Assembly: GCA_963775635.1 (NCBI GenBank)
Contig: CAVZJO010000015.1
Location: 62,001-126,000, forward strand
Direction: 5' to 3'
Length of the DNA: 64,000 nucleotides
From: JALORV01 sp963775635
GTDB lineage: Bacteria; Pseudomonadota; Gammaproteobacteria; Burkholderiales; Burkholderiaceae_F
Part shown: positions 23,041-32,103 of the stretch, one piece after another
Layout: every line of letters starts with the position of its first letter
Position numbering within the stretch: the first letter of the stretch is position 1
Notes under the pieces: model-generated
Told to the model about the DNA's origin: nothing
Seen by the model: the letters and a program-made list of their open reading frames with translations, nothing else
Databases searched by the model: none
Made by a program: the position numbers and the translations under genes

Positions 23041-24012
23041 ATGCTTGCGCATACCCTAAAAGCGACCGGTCGGTCGCTATTGTTCTCGGCCGGGCGCGCC
23101 GGCGTTCGCGTCGGATCGATGGTGACGCCTGAGCGCACCGCACGCCACGTCGCGCGCCGCTTCTTCACCACCGAGCGCGCCGCGTCCGAGCGCCGCCGCT
23201 TCATCGCCGAGCCGCCGCGCAGCGAAACGCTGCAGCTCGAAGACGGGCCGGTAGTTGCCTATCACTGGGGCAACACCAGGTATGCGCCTACCGTGCTGCT
23301 GGTCCATGGGTGGAATGGTTGGGCTCAGCAGCTCGAGCGGTTCGTCGAGCCGCTGCGTGCTTCGGGTTACGCGGTGCTGGCTTTCGATCACGTCGCGCAC
23401 GGCGAAAGCCCCGGGCAACAGGCTTCACTGCCGGTGATGATTCGCAGCGTTAAGGCGATGCTGAACCGATTGCGGCAGCCGGCCGGTGTGATCGCTCATT
23501 CGCTGGGTGCGGCGGCGATTGCCGGCGTGCTCTCGCGCGATGCTGCGGCCGTTCCGGCCGCGGTGCTGATCGCACCGCCGACCGATCCGCGTCCGTACCT
23601 GCGCTGGGTTGCACGCGCACTCGGAGCCCCCGACACACTGCTCGACGCCGTGCAGCGCGAAGCGGGAGTGGCGGCCGGCGTGCCGCTCGAGGACCTGGTC
23701 GCCGATCGGGAGTTCGCGCGTCGCATCCACACGCCGCTGCTGATCGTGCACGACATGGCCGACAACGAAGTTCCGATCGCCAACGGGCACATCTACGCGA
23801 ATGCACCGCACGCTCGGATGCTGGTGACGGACGGACTTGGGCACCGCCGGCTGCTGCGCGACCTGCATGTGCTGGACGCCTCGGTTCAATTCATCGCGGA
23901 GCCGCGCGACAGTGCGCCGCTGCAAACGGCCGCGGCGGCTGCACCGGCAAAACCGAAGGTCGCAGGCCGCGAACATCGCGAAATGCTCGCCGATGTAGGC
24001 GCGATGGCCTGA
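23041..24012 (+). CDS. Alpha/beta hydrolase in the tetR operon
   Basis: 323 residues. ATG 23041 is preceded by GCAGGAGG. An N-terminal basic segment (about residues 1-55) precedes an alpha/beta hydrolase domain: VHGWNGWAQQLERFVEPL, FDHVAHGESPG, nucleophile elbow IAHSLGAAAI (first Gly replaced by Ala), Asp in IVHDMADNEVP and His in GLGHRRLLRD. The 60 C-terminal residues are Ala-rich. Probably an esterase, perhaps acting on the compound sensed by TetR. Codons 7-13 contain a near copy of the tetR operator. Confidence 0.83.
   Translation: MLAHTLKATGRSLLFSAGRAGVRVGSMVTPERTARHVARRFFTTERAASERRRFIAEPPRSETLQLEDGPVVAYHWGNTRYAPTVLLVHGWNGWAQQLERFVEPLRASGYAVLAFDHVAHGESPGQQASLPVMIRSVKAMLNRLRQPAGVIAHSLGAAAIAGVLSRDAAAVPAAVLIAPPTDPRPYLRWVARALGAPDTLLDAVQREAGVAAGVPLEDLVADREFARRIHTPLLIVHDMADNEVPIANGHIYANAPHARMLVTDGLGHRRLLRDLHVLDASVQFIAEPRDSAPLQTAAAAAPAKPKVAGREHREMLADVGAMA
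23061..23078 (+). promoter_or_regulatory. Second TetR operator inside the hydrolase gene
   Basis: AGCGACCGGTCGGTCGCT differs from the tetR promoter operator at one base. It lies 21-38 bases into the hydrolase reading frame, 661 bases downstream of the first site. A chance 17/18 match in this window is unlikely. Possible roles are a roadblock to elongation or loop formation with the promoter site. Confidence 0.6.
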
Positions 24013-24026
24013 CGAACATGGGTCGT

Positions 24027-24070
24027 CTTGCAACCGGCAGAGCCGTCGTTCGGGTTCCGCCGGTTGCAAG
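24027..24070. terminator. Hairpin between convergent genes
   Basis: CTTGCAACCGGC (24027-24038) pairs perfectly with GCCGGTTGCAAG (24059-24070), between the hydrolase (+) and the M24 peptidase (-). A likely two-way terminator or 3' end stabiliser. Confidence 0.5.
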
Positions 24071-24098
24071 GTGCTGGGAGGCAGGGTGGGAGCCCTGA

Positions 24099-25926
24099 CT
24101 AGATCGGTGCTGTGCGCTCTTCCAGCCAGTGCACGGCGGCGCCCTTCACGTGCGGGCGGATGCGGCGCAAGACTTCGGCGTGGTACGCGTTGAGCCAGCC
24201 GATCTCGTCGGGCCTCATCAGTGTGCGGTCGATCAGCCGACTATCGATCGGGCACAGTGTCAGCGTCTCGAAGCGCAGGAAATCGCCGAACTCGCTCAGG
24301 TCGGCCGGCACGTTGAGCACCAGGTTCTCGATCCGCACGCCCCAGTGGCCTGGCCGGTAAATACCCGGCTCGTTCGACGTGATCATGCCCGGCTCCATCG
24401 CGGTCTGCGGTTCGGGAGCGAGATGCGGAGTGATGCCGTGCGGGCCTTCATGCACGTTCAGGAAATAGCCGACGCCGTGGCCGGTGCCGTGGCCGAAGTC
24501 TGCGCCCGCCGCCCAGATCGGCGCGCGCGCAATCGTGTCGAGCAGCGGGCTCTTCGTGCCGCGCGGGAAGCGGGCCACCGACAGCGCGATCATGCCTTTG
24601 AGCACCAGCGTGTAGTCGCGGCGCTGTGCGGCGGTTGTCTCGCCGATCGGCACGACGCGCGTGATGTCGGTGGTCCCACCGAAGTACTGGCCGCCGGAGT
24701 CGATCAGCAGCATGCCGCTGCCGGTCGTGCCTGCGCCGCCGATGACTGCGTGCGACTCCTCGGTGGCGCGGTAGTGTGGCTGCGCGCCATTGGCGTTGAA
24801 CGCGGCAATCGTGTTGAAGCTCGGACAGACGAAGCCCGGCCGCCGCGCGCGCGCGCTGGTGAGTTTCTCGTCGATCGTCAGTTCGGTGATCGGCTCCTTG
24901 CCTAGCGCGGATTCGAACCACGCGAAGAATTCCGCGAGCGCGGCACCATCCTGTTCCATCGTCGCGCGGATGTGGGCGACCTCGGCCGCCGTCTTGCGCG
25001 ACTTGGCCATCGTGGTCGGATTGATCGCCTCGATCACCTCGACCCCGGCCGGCACCGCCTGACGCATGCCGAGAGCGACGCGGCGCGGGTCGATCAGCAA
25101 CGTCGCGGCCGGCGGCAGCGCAGCCAGCGCGGCCGCGGCCTGCGTGTACGGCGCGAGTTCGATGCCGTCGGCCGCCAGCCGTGACTTCAGCTTGTTTTCG
25201 ATCTTGCCGTCGGCGACGAAAAGCCTGGCACCGCGCGCATCGATCAGACAGGTGACCGACGAACACCGGGTTGTAGCTGACGTCGGCGCCGCGCAGGTTG
25301 GTTAGCCACGCGAGATCGTCGAGCGTCGAAATGAAGTGATGCGTGGCACCTGCCTTGCGCATTTCCTCGCGCACCAGTGCGAACTTGTCGCCGCGAGGCA
25401 TGGTCGCATGGGGCGCGACGTGCTCGTAGATCGGCGGGATCGGCAGCGACGCCCGATCGGTCCACACCTCCGCAAGCAGGTCGAGATCGGTGCGCAGCCG
25501 AATTCCCTTCGCGCTCAGCGCTGACTCGAGCGCGCGACCGGTGGCGAGCGCCAGCACTGCGCCGTCGACCGCAACGGTGTCGCCGCGCGTGAGTGTCTCG
25601 GCAAGCCAGTCGACATGGGCCAGGCTGACCGCGCCCGGAACCTTCATCAGGTCGATACCGGTGCCAGCCAGCTGCACCTCGGCCTGCGTCCAGTAGCGGC
25701 TGTCCACCCACACACCGGCCTGTTCGCGCGTGACGATCAGCGTGCCGACCGAGCCGGTGAAACCGCTCGCCCACTCGCGACCCTTCCAGCGTTCGGGCAG
25801 GTACTCCGAAAGGTGCGGATCGCTGGATGGGATGACGACGGCTGCGAGCCCGTTGCGCGCCATCGCCTGGCGCAGGCTGGCGATGCGGGCGCGCACCGTT
25901 GTGCGGCGAGAGTCGAGGGTGTCCAT
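24099..25926 (-). CDS. Xaa-Pro aminopeptidase P (M24B), frame-disrupted
   Basis: Two frames together give a 608-residue aminopeptidase P. From ATG 25926 come the two N-terminal creatinase-like domains (PSSDPHLSEYLPERWKGREWASGFTGSVGT ... NLRGADVSYNPVF). The frame changes near 25248-25254 and continues with LIDARGARLFVADGKIENKLKSR. The M24 catalytic domain has metal ligands in DSGGQYFGGTTDITR, HGTGHGVGYFLNVHEGP, TSNEPGIYRPGHWGVRIEN. Removing one base restores the frame with the normal number of residues between YNPVF and LID. It cleaves the N-terminal residue from Xaa-Pro peptides. Pseudogene or sequence error; all catalytic residues are intact. Confidence 0.8.
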
Positions 25927-26016
25927 GGTCGGGCCGTAGCGGAGGTAGCCGAAGTGTAGAGCCGGCCGGCCGCAGCGCAGCCATGCCCGCGGTGGCAGCG
26001 CGCCTTTTGCGGATGT

Positions 26017-26412
26017 TCAGCGCGCCGGCTGCAGCAGCGCGCCCATTTTCGCGTGCACCAGGTTGATGGCCTTCAGCGGCCGCAGCCAGACTTTGAAGTC
26101 GACGATGCGGTCGGCGTCGTTCCAGCGGATAAAGTCGATGCCGTTGATCTCGATCGCATCGACCACGACGACGAATTCGAGCGCCGCTTCGCGCTCGCCG
26201 ATGATCTCCCGCACATAGCGGAACGTTTCGTTGCCGAGCACCATCACGGCTGCCGCAAGGTACATCGTCGTCAACGGCCGTCCGCGCTGCGGCGTGTGCA
26301 CGACCGGCGAATGGAATACCACGTCGTCTGCCAGCAGCTGATCCAGTGCATCGACGTCGCGCTCGCGCACGATCCGATGCCACTCCTCGCACGCCTTGCT
26401 CACGGTACTCAT
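26017..26412 (-). CDS. NTF2/SnoaL-like protein
   Basis: 131 residues. N-terminal helix (ACEEWHRIVRERDVDALDQLLADDVVFHSPVVHTP) and a following sheet with EFVVVVDAIEINGIDFIRWNDADRIVDFKVWLRPLKAINLV. This is the layout of nuclear-transport-factor-2-like proteins often called polyketide cyclase SnoaL-like or DUF4440-like. Function unknown. It follows the BNR lipoprotein gene by 21 bases on the same strand and may share its transcript. Confidence 0.8.
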   Translation of the reverse strand: MSTVSKACEEWHRIVRERDVDALDQLLADDVVFHSPVVHTPQRGRPLTTMYLAAAVMVLGNETFRYVREIIGEREAALEFVVVVDAIEINGIDFIRWNDADRIVDFKVWLRPLKAINLVHAKMGALLQPAR

Positions 26413-26433
26413 CCTCGTCGGAAAAATGCGGTC

Positions 26434-28092
26434 TCAGCGCGGGTTCGCGGTCGCGGCCCGCCAGCGGGCCCAACCCGGGATTCGCAGCTCCATCACGCGG
26501 GCCGCGTTGTCGCTGGCGCGTTGCAGCGTGTCCGGCGCCAGCGGTGGCAGTGGTGCACCGGAGGCGACGGTCTGCGCGCGCAGCAGTGCCGCGGTGATCG
26601 AGCGCGTGAACACGGCGTAGACGTCGGTGCGATTGGTCGTGCTCCCGGTGGTGCGCACATAGACCGGGATGAATACGTTGCCGGCGACGACCAGCCCCTG
26701 GTAGTCACCGAGGAAATAGCCGCCGGCCTGCGGCGCCGTGATGAGGTCAAAGGTGGGCGTCAGCCTCACCTCGTTCCAGCTCACGCCGTCGAGTGACCGT
26801 GCCAACATCAGATCGGTCGGCAACGTGGCGGTTGCGGTCGTGTTGCTGCGCAAGTCGTAGTAGCTGACGCCGATCGTGCCGTCGGGGCGCACGCGGATCG
26901 ACGGTGTGAAGGCGGGCACGGTCGGCGCGCTGTTGATTTGCGCCGGCACGCTCCACGTCAGTCCGCCGTCGGTCGAGCGCGACAGCGCGATGCCGTCGAC
27001 CGCTCCGCCGCTGAAGCGGGCGTCCTGCCACACGATCAGTACCTGCCCGTTGGGGGCGACGGCGATCTCGGCAATGATGCTGCCGTCGCGGATCGGCACG
27101 TTGGTCGCCGGATCGCGCGCACCGACCGCCAGCAGATCGGCCACCTTGACAGGGGTCGACCAACTCGCGCCCTGGTCGGTCGAGCGGATCGCGTGGATCG
27201 ACACGACCATCGTGTTGTTCGCGCCGGGATCGATGCGCGTGAAGACGTTGATCAGTGTCCCGTTGGGCAGCACCACGACCTGGTTGCCGATCGTCTGCGA
27301 CTGTGGCCCGGGGTCGTAGATCACCGTCGCTGCTTCCCACGTCGTACCGGAGTCGGTCGTGCGCGCCAGCATGCTGGGGCCGCCACCGGCCAGCGCCAGT
27401 CGATCCCACACCGCGTACACGTAACGCGCGTCGGTCGGATCGGCAGTGATGGTGTTCTTGTCGTTGAAAAACGTGCCGCCGCTGATGATCAGCGATGTGG
27501 TTGCGCCCCAGGTTCGACCGCCATCCGTCGAACGCGCGACCAGCATCGCGCTGGTCGATCCGGGCTGCAGCGAGCCGCCCTCGAACGCGAGCGCCATCTG
27601 ATAGACGCTGCCGTTCGGAGAAAACGTCAGCCATGGATCGGTCGCGCGTCCATAGTTGCCGCCATTGCTGGCGTTGCCACCGCCGCAGCGCGAGAACGAC
27701 AGCATTGTCCGCGTCCAGGTCACGCCTCCGTCGAGCGTGGCCGCCGAGACGACGCCGCTGGCGCCGCCGGCCGACCAGCGATCCTGCTGCCAGTTGATCA
27801 CCAGATTGTTGGGATCGAGCGGGTTGATGGCGACGTGCGGCTCGACTTCAGCGTTGCGGTATTCGGTGCCACTGGTGGTGCCCGAGCAGCCCACGGCAAA
27901 CGGTGTCGCGGTGGACACGAGCACTTCAGTGTCGGGGATGAGCGGCGGTAGCACCACCGGTGGCGGCGCGGGTACGGGCGCAGGCGCGGGCGGGGCTGGC
28001 GCGGGCGCGGGCGCATCCGAGCCGCCACCGCACCCAGTGAGTGCGGCCGTGAGCGACACCGCACTTGCCAGCAGCACCCTGCGTGAGCTCAT
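26434..28092 (-). CDS. BNR/Asp-box repeat lipoprotein (sialidase-like propeller)
   Basis: 552 residues from ATG 28092. The lipoprotein signal ends LTAALTGCGGG, followed by an Ala/Pro linker of about 25 residues. The body is a beta-propeller with at least five Asp-box motifs of the S-x-D-x-G-x-T/S-W type: LDGGVTW, STDGGRTW, TTDSGTTW, STDQGASW, STDGGLTW. Sialidases share this fold, but I do not see the full Arg triad and Tyr/Glu pair, so enzymatic activity is not claimed. An outer-membrane or surface location is likely. Confidence 0.8.
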   Translation of the reverse strand: MSSRRVLLASAVSLTAALTGCGGGSDAPAPAPAPPAPAPVPAPPPVVLPPLIPDTEVLVSTATPFAVGCSGTTSGTEYRNAEVEPHVAINPLDPNNLVINWQQDRWSAGGASGVVSAATLDGGVTWTRTMLSFSRCGGGNASNGGNYGRATDPWLTFSPNGSVYQMALAFEGGSLQPGSTSAMLVARSTDGGRTWGATTSLIISGGTFFNDKNTITADPTDARYVYAVWDRLALAGGGPSMLARTTDSGTTWEAATVIYDPGPQSQTIGNQVVVLPNGTLINVFTRIDPGANNTMVVSIHAIRSTDQGASWSTPVKVADLLAVGARDPATNVPIRDGSIIAEIAVAPNGQVLIVWQDARFSGGAVDGIALSRSTDGGLTWSVPAQINSAPTVPAFTPSIRVRPDGTIGVSYYDLRSNTTATATLPTDLMLARSLDGVSWNEVRLTPTFDLITAPQAGGYFLGDYQGLVVAGNVFIPVYVRTTGSTTNRTDVYAVFTRSITAALLRAQTVASGAPLPPLAPDTLQRASDNAARVMELRIPGWARWRAATANPR

Positions 28093-28256
28093 TCGCTGCT
28101 CCGCGAATAAGGAAGACCGGATTGTGCTTGCGGGCATCAGGCTTGGCGAGGCGATTGCACCTAACCGCGTCAAGGGAATGGGCCTTGCCCTTTTTCAAAT
28201 GGCGCACTGTGCTGGCAGCTTTGCGCTCATTGTTCGCATCGCAACAAGGAGGTTTT

Positions 28257-28871
28257 ATGACAGCAACTTTGTCACGCGTCGTTGCGGCTGGCCTTGCGGG
28301 GGGCCTAGCGTTCGCGGCGGCAACTGTTTCGGCGCAGGCCGTGCTACCGCCGCCGCTACCCGGGCCGCCGTCGGGCGTGCTGCCTCCGCCGCCGAGTGTG
28401 CCGCCAGCTCCGTCGAGTATGCCGATACCGCCGCCGGAGCCAATTCCGCCGAGCGTATTGCCACCGCCGGGTGCCCTACCGGTCGGTCCGGGTCCATCGC
28501 TGAACCTGCCGGCGCCACCGACGATCGAGCAGCAGAACGGCGTTCGTTTTCTGAGCGGCGGCGTCAGCCTCGAGGAGCGGGATCAAATGCGCAGTACCGC
28601 GTCGGGCTTCGACTTGCGGCTGATGTTCTCCGGCGCACGCAGTGGAGAACTGATCGCCGGCGTCGAAACGACAATCCACGACTCGCGCGGCCGCGAGGTG
28701 CTGAGGCTGCCGGCAGGGGGTCCGATCGTTTACGCTGAATTGCCATCCGGGACCTACACGATCATCGCCAACCATCGCGGTCAGATCCAACGCCGGAGCG
28801 TCACCGTGCACGACGGACGGATGACCGACGCACATTTGACCTGGCCGGATAGCCCGCAGGGCCCGTCCTGA
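28257..28871 (+). CDS. Proline-rich secreted protein with beta-sandwich-like C-terminus
   Basis: 204 residues. ATG 28257 follows AAGGAGG at ideal spacing. A signal peptide (ATLSRVVAAGLAGGLAFAAATVSAQA) is followed by about 65 residues that are nearly half Pro (VLPPPLPGPPSG-type). The C-terminal 100 residues include GVETTIHDSRGREVLRLPAGGPIVYAELPSGTYTIIANHRGQIQRRSVTV, which resembles carboxypeptidase-regulatory-like or PEGA-type sandwich domains. Function unknown; it may span the periplasm. Divergent from the BNR lipoprotein. An intrinsic terminator follows immediately. Confidence 0.75.
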   Translation: MTATLSRVVAAGLAGGLAFAAATVSAQAVLPPPLPGPPSGVLPPPPSVPPAPSSMPIPPPEPIPPSVLPPPGALPVGPGPSLNLPAPPTIEQQNGVRFLSGGVSLEERDQMRSTASGFDLRLMFSGARSGELIAGVETTIHDSRGREVLRLPAGGPIVYAELPSGTYTIIANHRGQIQRRSVTVHDGRMTDAHLTWPDSPQGPS

Positions 28872-28890
28872 GTCAGCTCGCCCGAGAAAC

Positions 28891-28921
28891 GGGGCGTGCC
28901 GTATGGCACGCCCCTTTTTTA
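28891..28921 (+). terminator. Intrinsic terminator after the proline-rich protein gene
   Basis: GGGGCGTGCC (28891-28900), loop GTAT, GGCACGCCCC (28905-28914), then seven T-rich bases (28915-28921). A textbook Rho-independent terminator, 20 bases after the stop codon. Confidence 0.9.
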
Positions 28922-29021
28922 TCGCACGATTGCCGAGCAGCGGGCCGCGCTTCGGTTGCGTACCGCGATCGCGGGGCCAAAGCGGACTTTCGGTCGAGTC
29001 CGCGATTGCGGGCGCACACCG

Positions 29022-29062
29022 TTGATATGAGTCAACGGCTGCCTCGCCGGCCTGCGTAGTGT
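29022..29062 (+). promoter_or_regulatory. FNR box and promoter of ccoI
   Basis: TTGATATGAGTCAA (29022-29035) differs from TTGAT-N4-ATCAA at one position. A -10-like TAGTGT lies at 29057-29062. The box centre is about 41.5 bases upstream of the predicted transcript start (29070), the spacing of class II FNR-activated promoters. The fnr gene is in the same window (38128-38859). Confidence 0.75.
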
Positions 29063-29169
29063 GCCTTTCGGCGGTTCGTTCTCACGCGGCGCCGCAAGGG
29101 AGGGGCGCATCGGGTACGCTGGCGCGGTTCCCGATGCGTTTTGCGGTCGCCGCATTTTCTTTTTCCTGC

Positions 29170-31653
29170 ATGCCATCTGAGCTGATACGAAAGGCCAAGG
29201 TATCGTCCCTGGCCGGAACGGACGCGGCGTCACTTATCCCCGCCGCCGAGGGCGCCTGCGACCACTGCGGCGACTCGCTGGCCGGGCTGAAGATCGTGCA
29301 GCGCCAGGTTGGCGCCACCCTGCGGCCGTTCTGCTGCAACGGCTGCGCGTTCATTGCCGAGCAACTGTTCCTGGCGCAAGCTGGCGCGCGCGATCGCGAG
29401 GCGCTGAATGCCTCGCTCACGCCGGGGGCCGACGCCGCGGTCGCCACCGGGCCGCTGGCCGCGGTGGCGCAGACGCGCATCGAAGTGCGAGGCATGGTGT
29501 GCGGCGCCTGCGGGCTCTTGATCGAACACCGGCTGCGTCGGCTCTCGGGGGTTTCGCAGGCGCACGTCGATTTCGCGGCGCGGCGCGCGTTCGTGGCGTT
29601 CGATGACAAGCTCATCACCCGCGACGACCTGCTGCGCGAGATCCGGCGTGCCGGCTACGAGACCGGCTCCGCAGTGCGGGACGAGCGGCGTGGCGCGCGC
29701 ATCGAACTGCTGCGCGTGCTGATCGCCGGCCTGATGATGATGCAGGTGATGATGCTGTCGGTGCCACTTTATTTCGCGGCGCCGGGCGATGTCTCGCCTG
29801 ACATCGAGCAACTGCTGCGCATCGCGAGCCTGATCCTGACGCTGCCGGTGATGCTGTTCAGCGCGCAGCCGCTTTATCGCGCCGCCTGGAGCCAGCTGCG
29901 CGTCGGCAGCATCGGCATGGATGTGCCAGTAGTGATCGGTATCGGCGCCGCATTCATCGCGAGCGCGCTCGCCACGCTGATGGCGCGGGGCCAGGTGTAT
30001 TTCGATTCAGTCACGATGTTCGTCGCACTGGTATTGGCCACGCGCTGGTTGCTCGCGCGCGGACTGGCCGCCGCTCGCGAACATATCGAAACGGCGCGCC
30101 GGCAGTCGGTGCTGAGTGCACAGCGGCTGGTTGCCTTCCCGTCGTCGCTTGCCACCGAATCCCTGCAGGCCGACCGGCTGCGCGTCGGCGACCGCGTGCT
30201 GGTTCCGCCCGGCGAGACCGTGCCGGCCGACGGCGTGGTCGTGCACGGTCGTTCGAGCTGCTCGCAGGCCTGGCTGACCGGCGAATCGACGCCGGTCGAG
30301 AAGTCCGCGGGCGCGCCGGTGCTGGCCGGCTCGGTGAACCTCGATCAGCCGATGGTGGTGGAAGTCACGCGGCGCGGCGAGGCGACTTCGCTGGCCGCGC
30401 TGCAGCGGCTGGTCGACGAGGCCGGTCGCGAACGTCCGCGCGTGGTCGAGTTCGCCAATCGAGTCGCCGGCTACTTCCTGTGGGCGGTGCTCGGCATCAC
30501 GCTCGCGACAGTTGTCGGTTGGTGGATCGTCGATTCCGCGCAAGCCCTGCCCAACGCGATTGCGGTGCTGGTGGCGACCTGTCCGTGTGCGCTGTCGCTG
30601 GCGGCGCCGGCGGCCTTCTCGGCCGCGCAATCCGCGCTCGCACAGCGCCGCGTGCTGCTGGCGCGCACCGCGGCGCTCGAAACGCTGGCAGAGGTCGATG
30701 TCCTGGCATGCGACAAGACCGGCACGCTGACGACCGGCAATCCGGCGCTGATCAAGCAGCTGCTGCTGCGTGAAGCCGATCCCGAGCGACTGCTGGCCAT
30801 CGCTGCGGCGATGGAAACGATGTCGACCCATCCTTACGCGCGCGCGCTGCTGCAGGCCGCCCAGTCGCTGCCGGTCGCGCTTCCAGCGATCGCCGACGGC
30901 CGCGTCGAGGCGTCGGCCGGCATCGAGGCCACCATCGAGCAGCAGCGCTACCGGCTCGGCAAGATCGACTTCGCGTTGCCCGAGAAGCTGTCGTCGCAAC
31001 GCGGTGGTGTGGCGGGAATCGTCAATCAGGAAGGGCTGGCCGCCTCGAGCTATGTCGTGCTGGCCGACGAGTCGGGCGCGCTGGCGGTGTTCGCGTTCGG
31101 CGAGCGGTTGCGCGAGGACGCGCCCGACCTGGTTGATGCCGCAGTCGATCGCGGCATCGAGGTTGTGCTGTTGTCGGGTGACCGCCGCGAGCCGGTGCAG
31201 GCCGTGGCGCGCTCGCTCGGTATCCAGCGCGCGCTTGCGCATCAGACTCCCGACAGCAAGCGCGGCTGGGTGGCGGGCCAGCAGAGCGCCGGGCATCATG
31301 TCGCGATGCTGGGCGACGGACTCAACGACGCGCCGGTGATCGCGCAGGCCGACGTGTCGATCGCGCTGGCCGGGGGTTCGATGCTGGCGCAGACGCGCGC
31401 CGACTTCATCGTGCTGAACTCGCGCCTCGTCGATGTGCAGTTCGCGCTGGCCACTGCCCACCGTGCCCGGCGCATCGTGCGCCAGAACCTCGCGTGGGCT
31501 TTCATCTACAACGTGGTGATCATCCCACTCGCCGCGTTCGGCTTCGTCACGCCGGCGATTGCCGCAGCCGGCATGGCCATGAGTTCACTGGCGGTGATCG
31601 GCAACGCGCTGCGTGCCAAGCATGTCGTGACCGGCGGCGCACGCCCGCGCTGA
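29170..31653 (+). CDS. ccoI: Cation-transporting P-type ATPase for cytochrome cbb3 assembly
   Basis: About 827 residues. An N-terminal Cys cluster (CDHCGDSL, FCCNGC) and an HMA domain (GMVCGACG) precede eight transmembrane helices. P1B-ATPase motifs are all present: CPC (TCPCALSLAAP), phosphorylation site DKTGTLTTG, HP motif (STHPYARAL), and GDGLNDAPV. This is the CcoI/FixI type, which delivers copper for the CuB centre of cbb3 oxidase. The start is uncertain: ATG 29170 is chosen, ATG 29134 is possible, and the GTG at 29059 falls before the predicted transcript start. Its stop TGA overlaps the ccoS start by one base. Confidence 0.92.
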   Translation: MPSELIRKAKVSSLAGTDAASLIPAAEGACDHCGDSLAGLKIVQRQVGATLRPFCCNGCAFIAEQLFLAQAGARDREALNASLTPGADAAVATGPLAAVAQTRIEVRGMVCGACGLLIEHRLRRLSGVSQAHVDFAARRAFVAFDDKLITRDDLLREIRRAGYETGSAVRDERRGARIELLRVLIAGLMMMQVMMLSVPLYFAAPGDVSPDIEQLLRIASLILTLPVMLFSAQPLYRAAWSQLRVGSIGMDVPVVIGIGAAFIASALATLMARGQVYFDSVTMFVALVLATRWLLARGLAAAREHIETARRQSVLSAQRLVAFPSSLATESLQADRLRVGDRVLVPPGETVPADGVVVHGRSSCSQAWLTGESTPVEKSAGAPVLAGSVNLDQPMVVEVTRRGEATSLAALQRLVDEAGRERPRVVEFANRVAGYFLWAVLGITLATVVGWWIVDSAQALPNAIAVLVATCPCALSLAAPAAFSAAQSALAQRRVLLARTAALETLAEVDVLACDKTGTLTTGNPALIKQLLLREADPERLLAIAAAMETMSTHPYARALLQAAQSLPVALPAIADGRVEASAGIEATIEQQRYRLGKIDFALPEKLSSQRGGVAGIVNQEGLAASSYVVLADESGALAVFAFGERLREDAPDLVDAAVDRGIEVVLLSGDRREPVQAVARSLGIQRALAHQTPDSKRGWVAGQQSAGHHVAMLGDGLNDAPVIAQADVSIALAGGSMLAQTRADFIVLNSRLVDVQFALATAHRARRIVRQNLAWAFIYNVVIIPLAAFGFVTPAIAAAGMAMSSLAVIGNALRAKHVVTGGARPR

Positions 31654-31841
31654 TGGATTCGCTGTATCTGCTGATCCCGCTGTCGGTGCTGCTGGTGCTG
31701 GCAGTGACCGCGCTGCTGGTGTGGGCTGTCACCTCGGGCCAGTTCGAGCACGTCGATAGGGCGGGTGACCGCGCGCTGCGCGAACTGCCGGACGACGACC
31801 CCGGCCCGGACGATCGCCCCGCACCGCCGGCACAGTCCTGA
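31653..31841 (+). CDS. ccoS: Cytochrome cbb3 oxidase maturation protein CcoS
   Basis: 62 residues. One N-terminal transmembrane helix (LYLLIPLSVLLVLAVTALLVWAV) followed by the family motif SGQFEHVDRAG and an acidic, Pro-rich tail. CcoS is needed for insertion of heme and copper into CcoN. It overlaps ccoI by one base (TGATG), so the two are translationally coupled. Confidence 0.93.
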   Translation: MDSLYLLIPLSVLLVLAVTALLVWAVTSGQFEHVDRAGDRALRELPDDDPGPDDRPAPPAQS

Positions 31842-31891
31842 GCGCACGAGCCGCGCACACACGCGGTAAACATTACCCACGCATGGACTTC

Positions 31892-31913
31892 GATTGTCGG
31901 GCGACCGACAATC
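31892..31913. promoter_or_regulatory. Perfect inverted repeat between ccoS and ccoN
   Basis: GATTGTCGG (31892-31900) and CCGACAATC (31905-31913) are exact inverted repeats with a GCGA centre. It lies 50 bases after ccoS and 30 bases before the FNR-like box of ccoN. No T run follows. It may be an operator for a second regulator of ccoNOQP or an RNA hairpin. Confidence 0.45.
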
Positions 31914-31943
31914 CGCAACTGCGGACCGCTTCCGGTTTCCCGC

Positions 31944-31981
31944 TTGACTTGTGTCATTGGCGCTGCAGTAGGGTTTAGCAT
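31944..31981 (+). promoter_or_regulatory. FNR-like box upstream of ccoN
   Basis: TTGACTTGTGTCAT (31944-31957) matches the FNR/ANR pattern TTGAC-N4-GTCAA except the last base. A weak -10-like TAGCAT lies at 31976-31981. Spacing from the box centre to the predicted start is about 37-41 bases. The site is weaker than those at ccoI and hemN. Confidence 0.5.
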
Positions 31982-32103
31982 GCCACCCGGGTCTCGGAGC
32001 GCGGTCGGTGCAACGACCGAGAAGTTGAAAAAAAAGAAGACCTGATCAACGCCGGATCGCGCGTGCGCCAACTCGCGAGACCGGTTCACAGCACGGGGAA
32101 CAC

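Noticed and set aside
26434..28092. True sialidase
   Set aside because: Asp boxes show a propeller fold, but I cannot find the full catalytic residue set.
29059..29169. Upstream GTG or ATG 29134 as the ccoI start
   Set aside because: GTG 29059 lies before the predicted FNR-dependent transcript start; ATG 29134 has no better ribosome site than ATG 29170. The choice remains uncertain.
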